Positions 1-6,415 of a DNA stretch of 7,527 bases are shown one piece after another. The first letter of the stretch is position 1. The number at the start of each line of letters is the position of its first letter. Position numbers and translations under genes: made by a program. The notes under the pieces are model-generated. The model saw only the letters and a program-made list of their open reading frames with translations, was not told the origin of the DNA and made no database searches. This stretch comes from Candidatus Pelagibacterales bacterium. GTDB taxonomy: Bacteria; Pseudomonadota; Alphaproteobacteria; TMED109. The stretch spans positions 1 to 7,527 of the forward strand of contig NYVM01000089.1 in the NCBI GenBank assembly GCA_002684605.1. Reading direction: 5' to 3'.

Positions 1-420
1 ATCGCTAAATCAATTATTAATGATTCTCAAACGTGTGTTTTTGTCACTTTAGATTCTAATCAAAATCCAGTATCTAGGTTAATGGATCCTCATATTTATA
101 GCAATGATTTTGAAATTTATTTAGTTACTAACCCTAAATCTAGGAAGGTTTCTCATTTATTAAATAATGATCGTATTTCTTTAAATTTTATTTCTAAAGA
201 TGGAGACAGCTATGTTTCTATTAATGGTAACGCTGTGCTTATAAATGAATTAAGTCAAAAAAATAAGTATTGGAAAAGTAGCTGGACGCCTCACTACAAA
301 GATTTGGATAATGATTGTATTCTTATAAAAATTAACATTAGATCATTAGAAATAGTTAGTTCTATAAATGATATTTCTAGCGACCCGGTTACTTGGGAAC
401 CTACAACAATAATTTTTTAG
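1..420 (+). CDS. Pyridoxamine 5'-phosphate oxidase-like flavoprotein (general stress protein 26 type), 5' end missing
   Basis: The 3' part of a gene that enters from the left edge; 139 codons are visible. Although an ATG lies at 82, the same frame stays open to base 1, and the upstream residues look like the family (a FVTLDSN strand, then P-V-S-R-L-M-D-P), so the ATG is internal. Visible residues 43-50 read TNPKSRKV, the segment typical of split-barrel FMN-binding proteins of the COG3871 group. They are followed by beta strands (RISLNFI, YVSINGNAVLI), a Trp-rich stretch (KYWKSSWTPHY) and a C-terminal DPVTWEP motif, all in the usual order for this family. Members bind FMN or a related cofactor; their substrates are mostly unknown, and a role in stress or redox handling is inference. 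Whether the missing start holds a signal peptide cannot be seen. It is convergent with the fucosidase gene, with 2 bp between stop codons. Confidence 0.85.
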   Translation: MAKSIINDSQTCVFVTLDSNQNPVSRLMDPHIYSNDFEIYLVTNPKSRKVSHLLNNDRISLNFISKDGDSYVSINGNAVLINELSQKNKYWKSSWTPHYKDLDNDCILIKINIRSLEIVSSINDISSDPVTWEPTTIIF

Positions 421-438
421 ATTTAACTTTTTATTGTT
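405..438. terminator. Weak inverted repeat across the convergent gene ends, possible bidirectional terminator
   Basis: AACAATAA (405-412) and TTATTGTT (431-438) are perfect inverted arms of 8 bp around an 18-base loop that contains both stop codons. A second partner for bases 406-413 lies at 445-452. The stem is almost all A/U and the loop is long, so folding would be weak and chance occurrence in such AT-rich DNA is plausible. It is listed because the two convergent genes leave no other room for a terminator. Confidence 0.22.
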
Positions 439-1748
439 ATTTCTATTATTGTGTCTATCTCATTTAACTGGCTTTTATCTAAATTAATTGTAAGAACTGA
501 TTTTTTGAATTTATAATCTGCTTTTAAATTTGAGTTATAATATGTAACCTTTTTTATTTTTTCTTTTAAATTAGTTATTTCTAACTCTTTATCATTAAAA
601 TTTAATAAGTGTAGAAAAATTTTATTTGCTTTTCTTGTAGAAACTAATTCTTGAGTTGGATTTATTGGACCTTTTCTTGTTCCATAAATTGTTTCTCCAT
701 TTTTACTAACCCATTCCCCAATTTTTTCTAATGATCGGATATGTTCTTCCTGAATTTCACCGTTTGGCATGGGGCCAACATTTAAAAGAAGGTTACTTCC
801 ATATCCTGCTGCTTTTATTAAATATTGAATTAATTCCTTATTTGATTTATGTTTTCTGTCTTTTAAATTAAATCCCCACGAACCATTAATTGTTTCACAA
901 ACTTCCAATGGAAGAACTCCAATATCATCTTTAGAGGTTGCGAAATCTTTTGTTCCTTTTCCAGGAAGATCTTTTTCAAACATTTGAAAATCTTCTCCAT
1001 CATTTGGAGCCAAATGATGGTTGCTTCCAATCAATGCTTTCGGTTGAAGTTGATGAATTAAATCATAAACTTCTTTTAATTTGAAGTCAACTTTAATTTT
1101 TCCAAATCTTTTTCCATCCCATTCATGTTGATCCCATTGGCCGTCGAACCAAATCCCTCCAATTTCACCATAATTAGTCAATAATTCCGTAAGCTGAGCT
1201 TTCATAAAATCTATATAATCTTCCCACTTACCTTCACTTCTTCCTTCAATTCCAGTACCAGTTCTTCCTCTTGGAAAATAATCATCTCTGTTCCAGTCAA
1301 GTTGTGAATAATAAAAGAAAAGTTTGATGTCATGTTTTCTACATGCTTTTGCTAACATCTTTAAAACATCTTTACCATAAGGTGTCTTTTTAACAATATT
1401 ATAATCGGATACTTTTGAATCAAACATTGAGAAACCATCATGATGTCTACTAGTTATGGTAATATATTTCATGCCAGCGTTTTTGGCCATTAACACCCAT
1501 TTTTCTGCATCATATTTTGTTGGGTTAAAAAATTTAGGTAATTTTTCATATTCTTTAATAGAAATATTTTGATTGTTCATTACCCATTCTCCATCTCCAA
1601 GTACACTATAAACCCCCCAATGAATAAAAAGTCCAAATTTTGCATCCTGGAACCATTTTCTGGCTTCTAAATTTTCTTTTGAGGGTTGATACTGTGCATT
1701 ACTAAACATGCCAGTAAAAACTATAATAATTAGTAAATATTTTTTCAT
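423..1748 (-). CDS. Secreted GH29 alpha-L-fucosidase
   Basis: A 441-residue retaining alpha-L-fucosidase of glycoside hydrolase family 29, which releases terminal alpha-L-fucose from glycans. Residues 1-18 are a type I signal peptide (MKK, hydrophobic core, cleavage probably in FSNA|Q), so it is periplasmic or exported; there is no lipobox Cys and no T9SS C-terminal domain. The catalytic barrel shows GLFIHWG (39-45), RHHDGF (101-106), FFYYS (144-148) and GGIWFDGQWD (197-206). D202 in WFDG is the expected nucleophile. The acid/base is less certain in this family; E258 (MFEKDLP) and E282 (LEVCETINGSWGF) are the visible candidates. GSNLLLNVGPMPNG (317-330) closes the barrel, and residues from about 355 form the usual C-terminal beta-sandwich. 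Length is near the family minimum, with no extra carbohydrate-binding module. The start is an ATG directly followed by the signal peptide; no Shine-Dalgarno site is seen, as is usual in Bacteroidota. Substrate (algal fucan, host glycan or other) and subfamily A or B cannot be decided. Confidence 0.95.
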   Translation of the reverse strand: MKKYLLIIIVFTGMFSNAQYQPSKENLEARKWFQDAKFGLFIHWGVYSVLGDGEWVMNNQNISIKEYEKLPKFFNPTKYDAEKWVLMAKNAGMKYITITSRHHDGFSMFDSKVSDYNIVKKTPYGKDVLKMLAKACRKHDIKLFFYYSQLDWNRDDYFPRGRTGTGIEGRSEGKWEDYIDFMKAQLTELLTNYGEIGGIWFDGQWDQHEWDGKRFGKIKVDFKLKEVYDLIHQLQPKALIGSNHHLAPNDGEDFQMFEKDLPGKGTKDFATSKDDIGVLPLEVCETINGSWGFNLKDRKHKSNKELIQYLIKAAGYGSNLLLNVGPMPNGEIQEEHIRSLEKIGEWVSKNGETIYGTRKGPINPTQELVSTRKANKIFLHLLNFNDKELEITNLKEKIKKVTYYNSNLKADYKFKKSVLTINLDKSQLNEIDTIIEITIKS

Positions 1749-1780
1749 GGTAAAACAGTTAATTGTATATTTAATTTAAT

Positions 1781-1954
1781 ATGAAAATACTAAAATGGTT
1801 TTTGTTTGCGATCTTTTCAATACTTTCAATTATAAGTTTAGTTGTAGTTTATTTGATGTATAGCAATTTATCTTTTATAGATTATCCTTATGTAATATCA
1901 GCTATTGTTTCAGCCTTAGCTGCAGTAATGGCTTATAACTACAAACTAAAATAA
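1781..1954 (+). CDS. Small two-helix membrane protein, 57 residues, function unknown
   Basis: An ORF starting ATG AAA ATA and ending TAA. The predicted protein has a short positive start (MKILK), a first hydrophobic segment at about residues 6-27, a short polar turn with S-N and D-Y-P (28-36), a second hydrophobic segment at about 37-51 (VISAIVSALAAVMAY), and a positive tail (NYKLK). This fits a helical hairpin in the inner membrane with both ends in the cytoplasm. I do not recognise a family. In favour of a real gene: it fills almost exactly the gap between two minus-strand genes (32 bp from the fucosidase start, 2 bp from the deacetylase stop), and has a membrane-protein composition with sensible charge placement. 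Against: it is short, and AT-rich DNA readily encodes hydrophobic stretches. TATATTTA at 1766-1773 resembles the Bacteroidota -7 box but lies only 7 bp from the ATG. No Shine-Dalgarno site is present. Confidence 0.6.
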   Translation: MKILKWFLFAIFSILSIISLVVVYLMYSNLSFIDYPYVISAIVSALAAVMAYNYKLK

Positions 1955-1956
1955 AT

Positions 1957-2976
1957 TTAGTAAATAATATTTTTTATTTCCCTCCAGGTTACTAATTTGA
2001 TATTATTGTCTTTTAATGCCTGTTTGAAGTTTTTACTAGAAACTACTTCCATATCTAAGTTTCTCCATTTACTACCATAATTAGGATGCTCAACTGTAAT
2101 TTGTTGCATTTCCTTGTCGTCGTAACCTAAATGAACTATGATTTCACTAAGCCCAGGTTTTAGATTCTCAATTATATTTATATAATAATCGCTCCAATCT
2201 TTAAATTCCAAGCTTGGAAGAGCCATGTGAAAATTTTCAACTATCACTACATTTTCAGGCTTAGGAAAATTTTTATCAAAGTGAACAGCAACATCGCTAG
2301 GCACAAAAACTGGAAGCTGGTTTTCTTCTCCTATTTCTAAATAAGTTTTAAAAATATTTTGATCAAAGAACAAGGCTCCTTCGTGGCTATCAATATGAGT
2401 TGGTTTAATTCCAATCGATTTTGCCAAATCAATTTGAGCTTGTAATTCTTTTTTCAAATCTTTAGGATTAGCATTTAAGGTGAACTTTTTTTTATTTTCA
2501 AAAAGATTACCTTTTTTATCAATCATTGAAGAAATTAAATTTGAATTAGATACTCCGTCCCACTTATAGTCTCTCCATTCACTGGTTACCGTTAAATGAA
2601 GTCCTAAATCAATTTCTGGATTATTAAGGGCGAATTCACCAACATCACTAATAAATTCACATGGCATCATAACGCTTCCCGAATTAACTAATCCTTCTTT
2701 TAAAGCCTTGAAACTGGCCTGGTTTACTGACTTAGACAATCCAAGATCATCAGCATGTAAAATTAATAATTTGTCTGTCTTTAAGTAGCCTAATTTTTCG
2801 GCTAGATTTTCATATTGAGTATAATTAGTTTTACCTAATATAAATTTATAAGCAACTTTTGGATTATATATAGGTATCTCGTTAAATTCAAAATATATAA
2901 AAATTGTAAGAACAAATGCTATAAAAGCAAAGATGCTCCATTTTATAATTCTTAATATATATTTTAAAATTTTCAA
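1957..2976 (-). CDS. Membrane-anchored YdjC/ChbG-type carbohydrate deacetylase, TTG start
   Basis: A 339-residue protein of the YdjC/ChbG/HpnK deacetylase family, metal-dependent enzymes that remove acetyl groups from N-acetylated sugars. Residues 1-12 are Lys/Arg-rich and about 13-29 form one membrane helix, so by the positive-inside rule the catalytic domain faces the periplasm. Family motifs are LILHADDLG (71-79, with D76 and D77), DLGLHLTV (123-130, H127), PTHIDSHEG (192-200, H194 and H198) and EIIVHLGYDD (278-287). These include the expected Asp/His metal ligands, although I cannot assign each ligand without a structure. Typical cytosolic ChbG proteins are nearer 250 residues; the N-terminal anchor and linker account for much of the extra length. 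The start codon is TTG: an in-frame stop lies 12 bases upstream of it, and the first in-frame ATG is at residue 103, inside the fold. It sits 5 bp downstream of the amidohydrolase stop, so it is probably co-transcribed and translationally coupled. The exact substrate is unknown. Confidence 0.85.
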   Translation of the reverse strand: MKILKYILRIIKWSIFAFIAFVLTIFIYFEFNEIPIYNPKVAYKFILGKTNYTQYENLAEKLGYLKTDKLLILHADDLGLSKSVNQASFKALKEGLVNSGSVMMPCEFISDVGEFALNNPEIDLGLHLTVTSEWRDYKWDGVSNSNLISSMIDKKGNLFENKKKFTLNANPKDLKKELQAQIDLAKSIGIKPTHIDSHEGALFFDQNIFKTYLEIGEENQLPVFVPSDVAVHFDKNFPKPENVVIVENFHMALPSLEFKDWSDYYINIIENLKPGLSEIIVHLGYDDKEMQQITVEHPNYGSKWRNLDMEVVSSKNFKQALKDNNIKLVTWREIKNIIY

Positions 2977-2981
2977 AATAT

Positions 2982-5900
2982 TTAATCTTTAGTTCCAGGT
3001 AAGTTTACAGGCTCTATTTGTTTCCAATTAAATTCTGCTTTTACTTGTTTTGGATATACTTCATCTAAATTATTAGCATTGTATAATCTTCCATCTTTCA
3101 TAACCATACTTACAGAATTGGAGTTTCTTATATTTTCTAAAGGATTTTTATCTAAAATAACTAAATCAGCTAATTTGCCTTTTTCAATACTTCCTAAATC
3201 TTTTTCAAGACCTATTGCTTCAGCCCCTATTATTGTAGCAACTCTTAATGCATCATGTAAATCAAGTCCTCCAGCTTGCATACTCCAAAGTTCCCAATGA
3301 TAGCCTAGTCCTTGTAATTGTCCATGTGAACCAACTCCAACTATTCCACCTTTTTCTACCAAATCTTTTATAAATTTTCCTTGTTCTTCAAAAACGTACT
3401 CGTCTTTATGAAACCATCCGTCATTTCTTCTTCTAGATTTTGCATCCAAATGTGCTTTAGGAGTAAAGTAGTTTAACTTTTTATCACCTTGCACATCTTC
3501 AGTTGCATAGAAATAATTTTCAGCCCACGGACCACCATAAGAGACCAATAAAGTTGGGGTATAAGCCATTTTTGATTTAGCCATTACTTCAATTAAATCA
3601 TCGTATACAGGATAAATAGGAATATTATGTTCTTGACCAGGATATCCATCCAACATTTGGTTCATGTTCAGCTTGATATGTAATGCACCCTCTGTAGTTG
3701 GCATAAGTTTTTGCTCTTTAGCAGCCATTAATATCCATTGCCTATGTCTTCTGTTACCAGTTCTATACATTTTAATAGTCTTAGTGTTATAGTATTTAGA
3801 ATATTGTTTTAAAACATCTTTTGTTTGTTCTAAACTTTTTAAATTATAACCCCAAAATCCTACACCAGGTCCAGTTGAATAAATTCTAGGTCCATGCATA
3901 AGACCTGCATCTACCATGTCACCATAGGATAATATATCTGTAGTTCCAGTTTGTGGATCTCTCACTGTAGTTACACCATACGCTAAATTAGCTGCAAACG
4001 ACCATGTTTCTGCTCTATGAATGTTTCTAGAAACCCTAACATGGGCATGAGTATCAACAAATCCAGGAACTATTGTTTTTCCACTTAAATCAATAGTTTT
4101 AACATCATTCCAAACAGATTCTTCCAATTGAACATTATCAGCATCTCCAACCTCAACAATTCTATTGTTTTTAATTAATATTTCTCCATTTTCAATAATT
4201 TCTTTACCATTCATTGTTATAATTCTGGCATTTTTTAAAAGAACTAATCCTTCAACTTTATTTTTATTTATATAAGTTTTAATTTCAATTTCTGCGGCTT
4301 GATATGATTTTTCTTTTTCATCTGTTTTGGATTCTTTTTCATTACTGTTTTTTTTATCAAGTAATATCCTTTGTTCGTCAGCTTTGGCAATTGGAATATT
4401 ATAATTGAAAAGAGATTTTCCTAAAGCAAAATAAACATTATCTCCGTTAGCTCCCCACGAAGCAAATTCACCGCCAAACTTTGTCAATTTTCTTGCAGGA
4501 AAACTTGAATTTTTTAAATTAGAAACATTAATTGATAAATCTTTTAAACCAGAATACGGAATTGTAACCACATAAACATCATTATTAATTACAGCCAAAG
4601 CTTCATCTTTTTTTGGAGATTTAATTATGTATGTTGCTGGTGAAGGCGGGGATTTTCTTCCTGGTGTTCCGTAAACTGATATTCCAGTAATTTTTAAAAT
4701 CTTTTTTTCGTCTGTTCCATCCCATCTTATTGAGCTTAAGCCATTACTTCTACTAGATAAAAATATCCTTTCAGAGCTTTTTATAAAATGAGGGTTTGAT
4801 CTACCTTTTGTTTTATCAATAAAATTATTTTTACCCCCTTTTGATTCAACCCACATTAATTTTGAGTCTACACCCAAAGAGCCATAGTTATCAAAATCAT
4901 TTTCTGAGGCCTTTATAAAAACTATTCTATCACCAATATTATTCCAAACAGGAAATGAATAAACTCCATTTTCATTAGTTAGTTTTTGAGTTTTATTTTT
5001 ATTATCAATCGACGCTTTATAGATAGCTCCTCCATCTTTTTCGTCCCATGTAACAAAAACAATTTCATCTCCTTTAGGGCTCCAAACCGGCATACCTTCT
5101 CCATAATTTAAAGAAGTTAATCTTTGTGGTTCTCCGTGAGGAAGATTTTTTACATATATTTTACTAAAAGAGGTGTATGCTAATTTTGAACCATCTGGAG
5201 ATACTTTTGGGTTTCTAATTTGATTTGAGAGTATTTTGTCAGAATCTATAATTGGGTAATTAAATTTTAACTGAGGGCCCAAATCAATTTCTTCATTAAC
5301 TCTAAAAGGTATATTAATTGCATTTCCTCCTTCAATTGAAAGTTTATTTATTTTCCCTCCATATGATGCAATTAAAAATTTACTGTCCGGGGTAAAACTC
5401 ATTACAGGAATTGATCCTAAAGTATTTTGTGATTCAATATCATCTTTTTGAATTGGATAAGCTAACCATTTTTCTTTTCCTGAACTTAAGTCTCGAGCTA
5501 TTAGTCCTGTTTTATCATTCCATCTTGACCCATAAACAAGCCAATTTCCATCGTTTGATAATGTTGGAGAAAAAGCAGAACCGTATCTACTAACTATGTT
5601 TTCTATTTCTCCAGTGTCTCTATCATACCTAGCTATTGACATTTGAGGAAATTTTGCATTGTATTGCCACGCTCCGGATTTTCTAGCAAACCATATATAT
5701 CTATCGTTTCTCCCTACCGCTACATCACTTACTTTCAAATTTGCAGGTTTTTTTATCAATTCAACTCCTTTACCACCTGTCTTATGATTTAAATATAATT
5801 TAGAATTTCGCCCTCCTTTAGTACTTATGATATATTCTCCATCATTAGTCCATTCCGCAGTTTCCATAAAAAAATCATCTCCTTTAGTAACTTGAATAGA

Positions 5901-6305
5901 GTCTCCAGTTTCTAAATCAATAGTCCAAGCGTTAGGACCACCAGATCTGTCAGACACTATTAACAGACTCTTTCCATCAGGTGAAAACTTTGGATGGGCA
6001 TCATATGCTAGACCTTTTGTAATTCTCTTGGCCTTGCCACCTTCAATAGGAAGTGTGTAAATGTCTCCTAATAAATCAAAAGCTAAAGTATTCCCATCCG
6101 GACTTACATCAAGTGACATCCAAGTTCCTTCATCTAGATTTAATTTAATTTTTCGTTCAGGTTTCAAAGGAAGTAGAGCCTTTTTCTTTTTAGATTTTAT
6201 AGAATCTTTTTTTTCAGTTTTGACTTTATTATCAGGATTTTGACTAATTAATAAATGATTTGAAAAAAAAGTTAAGATTAGAACAAGAATGATTTGTTTT
6301 TTCAT
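2982..6305 (-). CDS. Secreted TolB-like beta-propeller/amidohydrolase fusion protein
   Basis: A 1107-residue fusion. Residues 1-22 are a signal peptide, followed by a Lys-rich linker (about 28-52). A PD40/TolB-like propeller region runs from about 58 to 630, with at least ten blade motifs of SPDG type (examples at 66-71, 107-111, 368-372, 409-413). A charged linker (about 650-670) leads to a metal-dependent amidohydrolase domain (685-1060): GFVDTHAHV (748-756, metal ligands H753 and H755), AYGVTTVRDP (775-784), IKMYR (844-848, K845 possible carboxylated lysine), LHIKLN with H876, GQEHNI with H893, and the C-terminal GSIEKGKLADLVILD signature (1038-1052). The site where many amidohydrolases carry a catalytic Asp reads GSHGQ (992-996), with His 994. 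The layout matches a known group of uncharacterised 'amidohydrolase family' proteins; a periplasmic peptidase- or cyclic-amide-hydrolase-like role is inference. I chose the ATG at 6305 because the signal peptide begins there; a TTG at 6332 would only add nine polar residues. It is the first gene of an operon with the deacetylase. Confidence 0.9.
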   Translation of the reverse strand: MKKQIILVLILTFFSNHLLISQNPDNKVKTEKKDSIKSKKKKALLPLKPERKIKLNLDEGTWMSLDVSPDGNTLAFDLLGDIYTLPIEGGKAKRITKGLAYDAHPKFSPDGKSLLIVSDRSGGPNAWTIDLETGDSIQVTKGDDFFMETAEWTNDGEYIISTKGGRNSKLYLNHKTGGKGVELIKKPANLKVSDVAVGRNDRYIWFARKSGAWQYNAKFPQMSIARYDRDTGEIENIVSRYGSAFSPTLSNDGNWLVYGSRWNDKTGLIARDLSSGKEKWLAYPIQKDDIESQNTLGSIPVMSFTPDSKFLIASYGGKINKLSIEGGNAINIPFRVNEEIDLGPQLKFNYPIIDSDKILSNQIRNPKVSPDGSKLAYTSFSKIYVKNLPHGEPQRLTSLNYGEGMPVWSPKGDEIVFVTWDEKDGGAIYKASIDNKNKTQKLTNENGVYSFPVWNNIGDRIVFIKASENDFDNYGSLGVDSKLMWVESKGGKNNFIDKTKGRSNPHFIKSSERIFLSSRSNGLSSIRWDGTDEKKILKITGISVYGTPGRKSPPSPATYIIKSPKKDEALAVINNDVYVVTIPYSGLKDLSINVSNLKNSSFPARKLTKFGGEFASWGANGDNVYFALGKSLFNYNIPIAKADEQRILLDKKNSNEKESKTDEKEKSYQAAEIEIKTYINKNKVEGLVLLKNARIITMNGKEIIENGEILIKNNRIVEVGDADNVQLEESVWNDVKTIDLSGKTIVPGFVDTHAHVRVSRNIHRAETWSFAANLAYGVTTVRDPQTGTTDILSYGDMVDAGLMHGPRIYSTGPGVGFWGYNLKSLEQTKDVLKQYSKYYNTKTIKMYRTGNRRHRQWILMAAKEQKLMPTTEGALHIKLNMNQMLDGYPGQEHNIPIYPVYDDLIEVMAKSKMAYTPTLLVSYGGPWAENYFYATEDVQGDKKLNYFTPKAHLDAKSRRRNDGWFHKDEYVFEEQGKFIKDLVEKGGIVGVGSHGQLQGLGYHWELWSMQAGGLDLHDALRVATIIGAEAIGLEKDLGSIEKGKLADLVILDKNPLENIRNSNSVSMVMKDGRLYNANNLDEVYPKQVKAEFNWKQIEPVNLPGTKD

Positions 6306-6415
6306 TTTAAAATTAATTTTAGAGTTATTCAAGTTATAAAAATTAATTTATAAAATTTATCGTTCACGTCTGGCATTAATATTGTATATATTTGTAATAA
6401 AATAAAAAAGGTTTA
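6306..6415. other. Divergent intergenic region between amidohydrolase and PorP/SprF genes
   Basis: A 110-bp, very AT-rich region that must carry promoters for both flanking genes. The plus-strand promoter is clear and listed separately. On the minus strand the best -7 candidate is TAAATTTT (6359 down to 6352), seven of eight matches to TAnnTTTG, but no good -33 TTG lies at the right distance, so it is weak. The only GC-richer stretch is CGTTCACGTCTGGC (6361-6374), between the two candidates; it forms no obvious palindrome. No terminator, riboswitch or RNA gene was recognised. Confidence 0.6.
6363..6394 (+). promoter_or_regulatory. Bacteroidota-type promoter for the PorP/SprF gene
   Basis: TATATTTG at 6387-6394 matches the Bacteroidota primary sigma -7 consensus TAnnTTTG perfectly. 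A TTC at 6363-6365, one base off the -33 TTG, lies 21 bases upstream of it, which is a permitted spacing. Transcription would begin near 6401, giving a leader of about 15 bases. AAAAAAGG (6404-6411) just before the ATG at 6416 is a weak ribosome-binding candidate. Confidence 0.55.

Noticed and set aside
82..420. Flavoprotein gene starting at the ATG at 82
   Set aside because: The frame is open to base 1 and the residues before the ATG fit the family fold, so the gene is truncated by the window edge.
1945..1961. Stem of 6 bp (ACTAAA/TTTAGT) at the small-gene/deacetylase junction as a terminator
   Set aside because: The stem is short and A/U-rich, and the T-run at 1970-1975 lies too far from it; probably chance.
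3079..3300. Plus-strand ORF of 73 codons
   Set aside because: It is antisense to the conserved C-terminal part of the amidohydrolase and its product resembles no family I know.
5411..5593. Plus-strand ORF of 60 codons
   Set aside because: It is antisense to the propeller-coding region; its hydrophobic look comes from AT-rich complement sequence.
6061..6243. Plus-strand ORF of 60 codons
   Set aside because: It is antisense to the first propeller repeats and the Lys-rich linker, which explains its Phe-rich product.
423..6305. A classical polysaccharide-utilisation locus
   Set aside because: No SusC/SusD pair, sulfatase, transporter or sensor is present; one GH29 enzyme and one deacetylase are not enough.
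6306..6332. Upstream extension of the amidohydrolase to TTG at 6332
   Set aside because: It would add nine polar residues before a normal signal peptide that begins at the ATG at 6305.
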